Source: an uncultured Lachnospiraceae bacterium (GTDB lineage: Bacteria; Bacillota; Clostridia; Lachnospirales; Lachnospiraceae). Taken from it: 44,484 bases of DNA. The translations under genes were made by a program, and so were the position numbers. The stretch spans positions 1 to 44,484 of the forward strand of contig CAJFOF010000070.1 in assembly GCA_904395885.1 (NCBI GenBank), read 5' to 3'. The first letter of the stretch is position 1, and the number at the start of each line of letters is the position of its first letter. Of this stretch, positions 35,201 to 42,153 are shown in pieces. Below the pieces are notes generated by a model that was not told the DNA's origin, did not search any database, and saw only the letters and a program-made list of their open reading frames with translations.

Positions 35201-35436
35201 TGATCCCGCTGGAGACCGATAAGGGGGAAACGGACAAAGAGGAAGAGCGCCGTCTCTTCTTCGTGGGCATGACCAGGGCAAAGGAAGAACTGATCCTGAT
35301 CAGCACAGAGACTCCATCAGAATTTCTGGCGGAGATTCCAGAGGCAGAAATCACCCGCCAGGAGGCCAGGACAAGGAAGCCCAAGGAGGCAGGCCATCAG
35401 ATGAGCCTGTTTGAATGGATGGGAGAGACAATGTAA
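32254..35436 (+). CDS. Endonuclease Q-like PHP nuclease fused to a UvrD-type helicase
   Basis: This is a 1060-residue, two-part DNA repair protein. Residues 1 to about 400 resemble endonuclease Q: PHP metal ligands in GDLHIHSRYSR (6-14), VGTGDFTHPAW, VVTGEISSIY, PAHIWTPHFS and SNSDAHS (215-221), then a CxxC-x12-CxxC zinc site (Cys272, 275, 288, 291). EndoQ nicks DNA 5' of deaminated bases. After a polar linker (about 425-465) comes an SF1A helicase: Walker A AGPGTGKTRT near 481-490, FTNKAAAEMRERL, Walker B VDEFQD near 651, GDPDQSIYGFRGSD, ENYRS and TLHASKGLEFPAVM. The helicase part is shorter than UvrD/PcrA. It probably nicks lesions and unwinds the strand. It follows bcp and yaaA. Confidence 0.88.
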   Translation: MYIGDLHIHSRYSRATSKEAVPEHLNLWAQKKGIHMVGTGDFTHPAWREELGEKLEPAEDGLYRLKPEYRLESQTLHATDPRFVVTGEISSIYKKNGRVRKVHSLILLPSLEDAEKVAKKLETIGNIHSDGRPILGLDCRDLLEILLELSPRSIYIPAHIWTPHFSLFGAFSGFDTVEECFEDLTPYIHAMETGLSSDPPMNWRLSMLDPYFLVSNSDAHSPAKLGREATLFDTEMSYGGLYRAIQTGEGLGGTIEFFPEEGKYHYDGHRKCHLCLSPSQAEKYQGKCPVCGRKLTIGVAHRAEQLSDRPEGYTKADAKPFESLVPLPEVIAASDGHSAASAKVQAKYEEMLRELGPEFSILREVPVEEIQKVAGRMTAEGIRRLREGKVERIPGFDGEYGTIKLFTADELANTEGQMDFFALIGAGQETSPAVPPNDGQTKPENSSQTAKETAASREPEAFGLNPAQQEAVEALDRAVAVIAGPGTGKTRTLIARILYLLNVRKVRPSEITAVTFTNKAAAEMRERLKKELGSARPANKIQIGTFHSICLNLLKEQGEPFILADEMTAGDLAEETIEKFGLDIKAGRFLQEVSRKKTGMPSEIEENAFAYYQKRLKEQNALDFDDLLSAALDLAERGKDVSRKSFSYLLVDEFQDISPIQYRLIRGWNQNGRELFVIGDPDQSIYGFRGSDARCFDRLAEDEPGLKTIRLTENYRSEGAIIRGAASVISRNPGGERILSPNRAGEDKIRLVQAAGELEGAIFAAKEINRMAGGIDMLDAQENGAEREGRKVRSFSEIALLYRTRRQAALLEKCLKKEGIPYVVAGREDFLMDRSVRGTVSFFRYVLHPEDEMAGKACCRLLWDLEDGQASDMILEAEAKKFRDGLASAAPKKTLDRWFEELAEKMPQSGAVKNPALDKLRSCSLFYKTMGEFLDSLALGEEGDLKRCGGKTYTSDAVTLMTLHASKGLEFPAVMICGADQGMIPLETDKGETDKEEERRLFFVGMTRAKEELILISTETPSEFLAEIPEAEITRQEARTRKPKEAGHQMSLFEWMGETM

Positions 35437-35443
35437 AAACGTC

Positions 35444-36367
35444 TTATCTCTCTTTGCAGTACGTTGCGATCATGTTCAGAAAATCTCTGGCGTACTGAGG
35501 AAGGTAGCGGTTCTTCTGCCAGGCGGCTATGAGGATATTTTCGACCCTGGATCTGCCGATGGAGAGGCAGACGGAGCTGCCGGGGGTCCGGCCTTTCAGA
35601 AAATGGTAGTAGCTTTCCGGGGCAAATGCAGCAGCGAGGCCCTCCATGGCCAGACAGATGGACATCTCACTGTTGCGGGTGTGCATCAGGACATGGGGGA
35701 TCATGTCGTAGTCCCTGAAAAGCTCCAGAGCAAGACCTCCGGTATTCTGATCGGGGTAGAGAAGGATAAAATTTTCATCGGCCAGCAGTCTGAGATCGAT
35801 CCATGGGTAGGAAAATCCCGGCTTTTTGACGGCCTTCTGAACCAGGGGATCGGCAGAAGAGAGAACCAGCACGATCTCTTCCCGGGCCAACTCCTGGAAG
35901 GCCAGATTTTTCGGAAATTCCCGAACATTATAAAAGGTCAGATCCACGCTGGAGTCGGCGACGGTCTTCTCCGCAATGAAATTGACTTCCTCCATCAGAT
36001 TGACATTGACGTGGGGGTATTTCTTGTGGAAAGGGGGCAGGACCGGGCCGATGATGCTGTTGCTCAGCATAATGGGGATGGAGATGTTTAAACGCCCGTG
36101 GTTCTGGTGCATAATATCATCAAACTCCTGATCCCACTGGGAGCCGTACTGGGCAATCTGCTCCGCGTAGTGAATGTAGCGCTCTCCCAGGTAGGTGGGG
36201 AGGTACTGGCTTCCCACCCGGTTAAACAGCGGCGAACCCAATTGCTGTTCCAGATTTTTCAGGTATTTGCTCAGAGAGGGCTGGGAAATAAAGAGGGATT
36301 CGGCTGCCCGGCTGATGCTTTTGTGTTTGGCGATGGCCAGGACATATTTGGCTTCTTTCAGGTCCAT
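35444..36367 (-). CDS. LysR-family transcriptional regulator
   Basis: This 307-residue LysR-type regulator has an N-terminal winged helix-turn-helix (MDLKEAKYVLAIAKHKSISRAAESLFISQPSLSKYLKNLEQQLGSPLFNR). A periplasmic-binding-fold effector domain follows (LNISIPIMLSNSIIGPVLPPFHKKYPHVNVNLMEE...). It is divergent from the transporter/deaminase operon starting at 36547, the usual arrangement for a LysR regulator and its target. GGAGG precedes the start, and a TATAAT is present on the minus strand near 36399-36404. The coinducer is unknown; a purine or its product would fit the neighbours. Confidence 0.88.
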   Translation of the reverse strand: MDLKEAKYVLAIAKHKSISRAAESLFISQPSLSKYLKNLEQQLGSPLFNRVGSQYLPTYLGERYIHYAEQIAQYGSQWDQEFDDIMHQNHGRLNISIPIMLSNSIIGPVLPPFHKKYPHVNVNLMEEVNFIAEKTVADSSVDLTFYNVREFPKNLAFQELAREEIVLVLSSADPLVQKAVKKPGFSYPWIDLRLLADENFILLYPDQNTGGLALELFRDYDMIPHVLMHTRNSEMSICLAMEGLAAAFAPESYYHFLKGRTPGSSVCLSIGRSRVENILIAAWQKNRYLPQYARDFLNMIATYCKER

Positions 36368-36416
36368 GACGAGCCTCCTATAGCTTTAATGCATAAAAAT
36401 TATAGATTACATGTAT

Positions 36417-36445
36417 TTGACGTATACTATATCACATTTTATAAT
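36417..36445 (+). promoter_or_regulatory. Promoter of the transporter-deaminase operon
   Basis: TTGACG (36417-36422), 17-bp spacer, TATAAT (36440-36445). The palindrome TACATGTA (36408-36415) sits just upstream of the -35 and could be part of the LysR-type binding region. The leader RNA would be about 95 nt. Confidence 0.8.
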
Positions 36446-36484
36446 AAATGTACACAGAAGAATTAATGTAACTAATGAATGACT

Positions 36485-36521
36485 CGGCCCAGCGGTTCCA
36501 CTTTCATGAAACGCTGGGCCG
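36485..36521 (+). promoter_or_regulatory. Strong hairpin in the leader of the transporter operon
   Basis: CGGCCCAGCG (36485-36494) is perfectly complementary to CGCTGGGCCG (36512-36521), a 10-bp GC-rich stem with a 17-nt loop. The loop holds the palindrome TTTCATGAAA. No T-run follows, so it is not a standard terminator. It ends 25 bp before the permease start and may affect RNA stability, ribosome access or protein binding. Confidence 0.65.
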
Positions 36522-36546
36522 GCACAAGGTAAATGGAGAGGTAGAG

Positions 36547-37380
36547 ATGAAAAAGAGCAGTGCTTTTATCATGGTAGTGCCAGGGCTTGTGATCCTGGCT
36601 GTCTGTCTGTTCCTTCCCCTTCTGCGCGTGATCGTGCCCACCTTTTCCGATGGAGAATACCCGTTCAGCTCCTACGTCAGCTTTTTCCAGGACGAGTACT
36701 ATCTGACGATTTTCTTCCGGACTGTAAAGATTGCACTGATCACCACGGCGGTCTGTATGATAGGGGGCGTCCCGACGGCTTATTTTATCAGCCGCTGCAG
36801 CAAGAAATGGCGGGGAATCCTTCTGGCCGTTTCAATTTTCCCGATGATGACCAACTCTGTTATCCGCAGCTTTGCGTGGATTAATATTCTGGGAAGCAAC
36901 GGGATCGTAAACCAGTTTCTCATGGCCGTAGGCCTGGCAGACAAGCCGGTGAAGCTCCTTTATACGGAATTTGCTATTATAATCGGTTCTGTCTATCTGT
37001 TCCTGCCGCTGATGATCGTGACGGTCTCCGGCGTTATGGAAAATATCGGGGATGATATGATGGAGGCGGCCCAGAGTTTGGGGGCCAACAGGCTGACCGC
37101 CTTTATGAAGGTCATTTTCCCCATGAGCCTTCCGGGGATTATTGTCGGAGGCATCCTGGTGTTTACCGGAACGCTGACGGCTTACACTACGCCCCAGCTT
37201 TTGGGCGGCAATACCAACATGGTAATGGCAACGTTTATCTACCAGCGGGCTATGGCGGTAGGCGACTGGAACGGTGCTGCTGTGATCTCGCTGATTATGA
37301 TCGTGGTGACCCTGATTGTGATCAAGGGCTTTAACGCCCTGGCCAACAGGCTGGACCGGAGAGGAGAGAGCAATGGGTAA
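36547..37380 (+). CDS. PotB-type ABC transporter permease
   Basis: This membrane permease of the spermidine/putrescine-iron-opine (MOI) type has 277 residues from ATG 36547. The earlier in-frame ATG at 36475 would place the leader hairpin inside the gene and lacks a good ribosome site, whereas GGAGAGGTAGAG precedes 36547. Membrane segments begin SAFIMVVPGLVILAVCLFLPLLRV. The EAA loop reads MMEAAQSLGANRLTAFMKVIFPMSLPG. It overlaps the next permease gene by 8 bp. Linkage to purine deaminases suggests the transported compound is a nucleobase or nucleoside rather than a polyamine; this is inference. Confidence 0.88.
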   Translation: MKKSSAFIMVVPGLVILAVCLFLPLLRVIVPTFSDGEYPFSSYVSFFQDEYYLTIFFRTVKIALITTAVCMIGGVPTAYFISRCSKKWRGILLAVSIFPMMTNSVIRSFAWINILGSNGIVNQFLMAVGLADKPVKLLYTEFAIIIGSVYLFLPLMIVTVSGVMENIGDDMMEAAQSLGANRLTAFMKVIFPMSLPGIIVGGILVFTGTLTAYTTPQLLGGNTNMVMATFIYQRAMAVGDWNGAAVISLIMIVVTLIVIKGFNALANRLDRRGESNG

Positions 37381-38155
37381 GAATAAACTTCTGACGGCGG
37401 TTGCCGTTTTGGTCTTCGCATTTTTGATTATCCCGCTGTGTATTATCACAGTGACGGCTTTCGGCGGCGGAAGCGCCATTACCTTCCCCATCGATTCCTT
37501 CTCCCTGAAGTGGTTTGTCAATGTCTTTACTCTGGAATCTTTCCGCAACTCATTTCTTACCAGCCTGGAGATCGGGCTTCTGGCTACGGTAATCGCTCTG
37601 TTGGTAGGGGTTCCTGCGGCCTACGCCCTGGCGCGCTCCGGAATGAGAGGGAGAGGCATTTTAAAATCCGTGTTTTTATCTCCCACCATTGTGCCGGGAA
37701 TCGTAATCGGTTTTGTCCTGTACCAGTTTCTGGTGCTGACCCTGCGGATACCAGTGTTTACCGGTCTGCTGGCCGGACACTTTATGGTGACTTTGCCCTA
37801 TGTGATCCGCGTGGTGGGTTCCAGCCTGGACCAGTTTGACTTTTCCATTGAGGAGGCAGCCTGGAGTCTGGGATGCCCGAAGATGAAGGCATTTTTCCGG
37901 GTAGTGCTTCCGAACATCACTTCCGGTATCTCAGCGGCCTTTATGCTGGCGTTTATCAATTCTTTCAATAATATACCGGTATCAATGTTCCTGTCCGGCC
38001 CGGGTGTCTCTACGTTCCCGGCAACACTGATGAATTACATTGAATACAATTACAACCCAACTGTATCTGCCGTATCGGTGGTTCTGATGGCCGCCACCAT
38101 GCTGATCATGGTGATCGTAGACAAGACCCTGGGAATCGCTTCATTGGCTAAGTAG
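37373..38155 (+). CDS. PotC-type ABC transporter permease
   Basis: This is the second permease of the PotABCD-type importer (260 aa). It has a first helix (LLTAVAVLVFAFLIIPLCIITVTAFGG) and the EAA loop IEEAAWSLGCPKMKAFFRVVLPNITSG near residues 160-185. It also contains FINSFNNIPVSMFLSGPGVSTFPATLMNYIEY, typical of PotC-like proteins. It starts within the end of the preceding permease gene and is followed after 12 bp by the ATPase. Confidence 0.9.
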   Translation: MGKNKLLTAVAVLVFAFLIIPLCIITVTAFGGGSAITFPIDSFSLKWFVNVFTLESFRNSFLTSLEIGLLATVIALLVGVPAAYALARSGMRGRGILKSVFLSPTIVPGIVIGFVLYQFLVLTLRIPVFTGLLAGHFMVTLPYVIRVVGSSLDQFDFSIEEAAWSLGCPKMKAFFRVVLPNITSGISAAFMLAFINSFNNIPVSMFLSGPGVSTFPATLMNYIEYNYNPTVSAVSVVLMAATMLIMVIVDKTLGIASLAK

Positions 38156-38167
38156 GAGGAAAATACA

Positions 38168-39205
38168 ATGGCGTTTATGACCTTGGAAAATATTGCAGTA
38201 TGTTATGATAAGAAGAAACAGATCTTAAAGGGCCTGAATCTGGAAGTGGAAAAAGGAGAGCTGGTGTCTCTCTTAGGCCCAAGCGGATGCGGCAAGACTA
38301 CCACCCTCAGGGTAGTGGCTGGTTTTATCGATCCCCAGGAGGGCACCTTTCGCCTGGACGGCGACGACCTGACGAAGATACCGGTTCACAAGAGAAATTT
38401 CGGGCTGGTGTTTCAGAGCTACGCCCTCTTCCCCCACTTAAGTGTCTATGACAACGTAGCTTTCGGTTTAAAGATGAGGAAGATGGGAAAAGACGAGATT
38501 GACCGCAAAGTGAAAGATATTCTGGAGGTCTGCGGCCTTACCGATCTGGCTGACCGCTTCCCTCAGCAGATGTCCGGCGGCCAGCGCCAGAGAGTGGCTT
38601 TGGCAAGAGCTCTGGTGATCGAGCCTAAGCTCCTTTTGCTGGACGAGCCTTTGAGCAACCTGGATGCAAAGCTGAGAGTCAACATGCGGGTGGAGATCAA
38701 GAGGATCCAGAAGAAGCTGGGGATCACCACTCTGTTTGTCACCCACGATCAGGAAGAGTGTTTTTCCATCTCTGATAAAGTGGCAGTCATGAATCAGGGC
38801 GTCATTGAGCAGTACGATTCCCCTGAAAATATTTACCGCCGTCCAAGGACGGAATTTGTGGCAAGGTTCATTGGGTTTGAAAACTTCCTGGAGCTGAAAA
38901 AGTCCGGGGATGTTTACCAGACGGCTGACGGAAAGGTGTTTGCCGTGGATACGCCTCATGAGGAGGGCGCTCTGATGGGAACCATCCGCCCGGAGGACAT
39001 TGAGATCGACCGGGAGGGCCGGACAGCCAATGTGCTGGAAGGGACAGTGGGCGTCCGTACGTTCCTGGGAAAGAGCTACCAGTATGAAGTTTCCACTTCT
39101 GCCGGAAAATTCATGGTGAATATGCGGGCAGAGGATCGGTTCCAGGAGGGAGATCCCATCCGGCTGTATCTGCCGGCAAACAAGCTGATTCTGGTAAGCA
39201 GGTAG
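38168..39205 (+). CDS. PotA-type ABC transporter ATP-binding protein
   Basis: This cytoplasmic ATPase powers the PotABCD-type importer (345 aa). Walker A is GPSGCGKTT near residues 38-46, the Q-loop VFQSYALFPHLSVYDNVAFGL, the signature MSGGQRQRVALARAL near 137, and Walker B LLLLDEPLSNLDAKLR near 155. The H-loop is in FVTHDQEE. A C-terminal TOBE-like domain (IRPEDIEIDREG...VRTFLGKSYQYEV) is usual for PotA/MalK/FbpC. AGGAGG precedes the start. Confidence 0.93.
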   Translation: MAFMTLENIAVCYDKKKQILKGLNLEVEKGELVSLLGPSGCGKTTTLRVVAGFIDPQEGTFRLDGDDLTKIPVHKRNFGLVFQSYALFPHLSVYDNVAFGLKMRKMGKDEIDRKVKDILEVCGLTDLADRFPQQMSGGQRQRVALARALVIEPKLLLLDEPLSNLDAKLRVNMRVEIKRIQKKLGITTLFVTHDQEECFSISDKVAVMNQGVIEQYDSPENIYRRPRTEFVARFIGFENFLELKKSGDVYQTADGKVFAVDTPHEEGALMGTIRPEDIEIDREGRTANVLEGTVGVRTFLGKSYQYEVSTSAGKFMVNMRAEDRFQEGDPIRLYLPANKLILVSR

Positions 39206-39226
39206 AGTTTTTGTTGTTAAAGTGAC

Positions 39227-39287
39227 CGCGCCCGGCGCGAGAGTTCCGTCACAACATGATAGAAACCGGAGCCGGATCTTTCCGGTT
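39227..39287 (+). promoter_or_regulatory. Hairpins between the ATPase and binding-protein genes
   Basis: GCGC-ccg-GCGC (about 39228-39238) and AACCGGA (39264-39270) with TCCGGTT (39281-39287) can form two small stems in the 115-bp gap. No T-run follows, so they may be RNA-processing or stabilising structures that raise binding-protein expression above that of the permeases. This is inference; stems of this size also occur by chance. Confidence 0.35.
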
Positions 39288-39320
39288 CCAGGCTATATAT
39301 AAAAGGAGAGAGAAAAAATT

Positions 39321-40376
39321 ATGAAAAAGTTAGCAGCAGCAACCTTATGTGCAGCCATGTTGCTGACCGCCTGTTCCGGGGCGGCAGGAACAGAGGGCGG
39401 GAGCAGCGATTCCGGATCTGCAGAGCTGATCCTGTCCACCTATGGTTTGAGCGAAGACATTTCCGCTGAGGAAGTGTACGCTCCTTTTGAGGAACAGTTT
39501 GGATGCAAGATCGTGACGGAGACCGGAAGCACCAACGAGCGCTACACCAAACTTTCCGCAAATTCTCAGTCCAACATCGACGTGATCGAGCTGTCCCAGG
39601 CTATGACAGCCCAGGGTATTTCTGAGGGACTGTTTGAGACCATTGACTTAAGCAAAATCGAGAACAGCCAGTACCTGATCGGAGCTGCCAAGACCATGGC
39701 GGAGGCAGGGCAGGGAATCGCTTACACCATCAACAGCATCGGAATCATCTACAATCCGGATGCAGTGGGCTTTGAGATCACCAGCTTTGACGACCTGTGG
39801 GATCCCAGCCTGGCAGGAATGGTAGCCATCCCGGATATCACCACCACCTTCGGCCCGGCTATGGTTTACATGGCTAATGACCATGTAGGCGGGGACATTG
39901 AGGCTGACAAGGGAGAGGCAGCATTCAAGGCCCTGGAAGAGTTAAAACCCAACCTGGTAAAGACCTATGCAAAGTCTTCTGACCTGATCAACATGTTTAC
40001 CTCCGGGGAAGTTGCAGTGGCAGTAGTAGGCGACTTCGGTGTTCCCACGATTCAGGCGGCAAACCCGAATCTGGTATTCTTTACCCCGGAAGTGACCTAC
40101 GCAAACTTTAACACCATCAGCATTCCCAAGAATGCAAAGAACAAAGACCTGGCTTACGAGTACATCAACTACCGTCTGAGCAAGGAGCTTCAGACCAAGA
40201 CGGCTGCTGCTCTCAACGAGGCGCCTACCAACAGCCAGGTAGAGCTGACGGCTGAGGAATCCGCCAGCATGACTTACGGCGCTACAGCAGACAACGCGAA
40301 AGTTTTGAACTACACCCTGGTCAACGAAGTTCTGAGCGACTGGATCGACCAGTGGAACCGCATCATCAACAGCTAA
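39321..40376 (+). CDS. PotD-like ABC transporter substrate-binding lipoprotein
   Basis: This is the extracellular binding protein of the importer (351 aa). The lipoprotein signal MKKLAAATLCAAMLLTAC has lipobox LTAC, and a Gly/Ser-rich linker follows. The body reads AELILSTYGLSEDISAEEVYAPFEEQFGCKIVTETGSTNERYTKL, then GIAYTINSIGIIYNPD and ITSFDDLWDPSLAGMVAIPD, in the style of PotD/iron-type binding proteins. The ligand cannot be deduced; the downstream adenine deaminase and MTA deaminase-like gene suggest a purine compound. AAAGGAGAGAG precedes the ATG. Confidence 0.88.
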   Translation: MKKLAAATLCAAMLLTACSGAAGTEGGSSDSGSAELILSTYGLSEDISAEEVYAPFEEQFGCKIVTETGSTNERYTKLSANSQSNIDVIELSQAMTAQGISEGLFETIDLSKIENSQYLIGAAKTMAEAGQGIAYTINSIGIIYNPDAVGFEITSFDDLWDPSLAGMVAIPDITTTFGPAMVYMANDHVGGDIEADKGEAAFKALEELKPNLVKTYAKSSDLINMFTSGEVAVAVVGDFGVPTIQAANPNLVFFTPEVTYANFNTISIPKNAKNKDLAYEYINYRLSKELQTKTAAALNEAPTNSQVELTAEESASMTYGATADNAKVLNYTLVNEVLSDWIDQWNRIINS

Positions 40377-40404
40377 AGGCAGAAGCCAGAATGGAGAGGT
40401 ATGT

Positions 40405-42135
40405 ATGAAGGCTGACTTGATCATCCGAAATGCCTGGGTTTACCGGACATACCGCCAATGCTTCGAACAAATGGATATTGCAGTTGCAGGGGAAAGGTTT
40501 TATAACATTTCCCCTGCTGTGCATTTAGAGGCAGAGACGGAGATAGACGGGACGGGCAAATACGTGGTGCCGGGGCTTATCGATATCCATATGCACATCG
40601 AAAGTTCCATGACTTACCCAAAAGAATTTTCCAGAAAAGTCCTTCCCCACGGCGTCACCTGCGTGGTGGCAGATCCACATGAGATCGCCAATGTGTTCGG
40701 CATCCGTGGCATCCGGAGTTTTATGAACCAGGAGACAGATCTGGACATCTATTACGGGATTCCTTCCAGCGTTCCTGCCACCAATCTGCGTCTGGAGACA
40801 CCTGGAGCGACCATCAGCGACGGGGAGGTGCAGGAGCTTTTAGAGGACCAGAGAGTGCTGTGTCTGGGAGAAGTGATGAATTACCAGGATCTTATCTCCG
40901 AGGAAGACACTCCGGTAAAGCGTTTTATCCGTCTCTGCGGTCAGTGTGGCCGTCCAGTGCGAATCGAGGGGCACTGCCCGTCTCTCACCGGGGACGACTG
41001 CGCCCGCTTTATCTACGAGGGTGTGGACGCAGACCATACCCAGCAGACGCCGGAATCCGTTCTGGAGAAGACGGATATGGGAATGTTTTTGGAACTCCAG
41101 ACCAAATCTCTGACCCCGGATGTGGTGGAGACTGTAGTAAAGAATTCTCTCTATGAAAACGTGGCTCTGGTGACAGACGATACCATGCCGGATCACCTGA
41201 TGGAAGGCCAGCTGGATCGGATTCTCCGCCTGGCGGTGAAAAACGGGATGCCGGTAGAGAAAGCCATCTACTGCGCCACTCTGACTCCGGCCAGAAGGAT
41301 GCACCTGGACGACCGGGGAATCATCGGGCCAGGGAAACGGGCTGATTTTATTATTCTGAATGATCTGGAGAATTTCTCCATCGAGGCAGTCTACAAAAAC
41401 GGGAAAAAGTACCAGCCCTCCAAAAAAGAGCTGAAAGGCAGCCAGGATCAGGAGCTTTTCCCGGAAGACTTCTATCATTCCGTTCACTGCAGACCGGCTG
41501 AGGAGAAAGACTTTGAGGTGTACGGGGAGGGCGATTTTGCCCTGGTAAACGCCATGGAGATCCAATCTTTCGGCACCAGGGCAAAATGGGTGAAGCGCCA
41601 GGTTCCTATCCGGGACGGAAAACTGTGCTGGCAGGAGGCCGGCCTGTGTCTGGCCGCAGTGTTTGAGCGCCATGGAAAGAGCGGCGGCGTTGGCTACGGC
41701 TTTGCCGCGGGCGCCTTTCGTTCCAGGGGTGCCGTTGCCACTACCTGGTCCCACGACAGCCACAATCTCCTGGTCCTGGGGAATTCTCCTGAGGATATGG
41801 TGATTGCTCAGCGGGAGATCCTCAGGATTCAGGGCGGTTACGTGGCGGCCTCAGGCGGAGAGATCACAGCCAGCGCCCATCTCCCGGTAGGAGGGATCCT
41901 GTCAGACAGGCCGGTGGAAGAGCTGGCTGCAGAGTTGGCCAGGGTGCGCTGCGCCATCCGGGATATGGGGTACGTGAACAATAATGAGATCATGTCCATC
42001 TCCACCCTCGCGCTGCTGGTCTCCCCGGAACTCAAGATCAGCGACAAAGGGATGTTTGATGTGAAGACCCAGAATCCGGTGCCTCTCATTGAAAGGACCT
42101 GGACCGGGGAAGAGAATGAAAGCCAAAATGCATAA
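40405..42135 (+). CDS. ade: Adenine deaminase
   Basis: Ade converts adenine to hypoxanthine and ammonia, feeding purine salvage. The 576-residue protein is an amidohydrolase-superfamily member close to the known ~580-residue bacterial enzymes. The metal site motif DIHMHIESSM is near residues 59-68, followed by the highly characteristic HGVTCVVADPHEIANVFG. LCLGEVMNY, RIEGHCPSLTG, ALVTDDTMPDHL and the C-terminal THDSHN-like TTWSHDSHNLLVLG are present. GGAGAGG precedes the ATG and it is 28 bp after the binding-protein gene, so it belongs to the transporter operon. Confidence 0.94.
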   Translation: MKADLIIRNAWVYRTYRQCFEQMDIAVAGERFYNISPAVHLEAETEIDGTGKYVVPGLIDIHMHIESSMTYPKEFSRKVLPHGVTCVVADPHEIANVFGIRGIRSFMNQETDLDIYYGIPSSVPATNLRLETPGATISDGEVQELLEDQRVLCLGEVMNYQDLISEEDTPVKRFIRLCGQCGRPVRIEGHCPSLTGDDCARFIYEGVDADHTQQTPESVLEKTDMGMFLELQTKSLTPDVVETVVKNSLYENVALVTDDTMPDHLMEGQLDRILRLAVKNGMPVEKAIYCATLTPARRMHLDDRGIIGPGKRADFIILNDLENFSIEAVYKNGKKYQPSKKELKGSQDQELFPEDFYHSVHCRPAEEKDFEVYGEGDFALVNAMEIQSFGTRAKWVKRQVPIRDGKLCWQEAGLCLAAVFERHGKSGGVGYGFAAGAFRSRGAVATTWSHDSHNLLVLGNSPEDMVIAQREILRIQGGYVAASGGEITASAHLPVGGILSDRPVEELAAELARVRCAIRDMGYVNNNEIMSISTLALLVSPELKISDKGMFDVKTQNPVPLIERTWTGEENESQNA

Positions 42136-42153
42136 GACGGGAGGCAGCAGCAG

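Noticed and set aside
36475-36546. N-terminal extension of the PotB-type permease including the hairpin region
   Set aside because: The extra 24 residues are unlike a permease N-terminus and the ribosome site favours ATG 36547.
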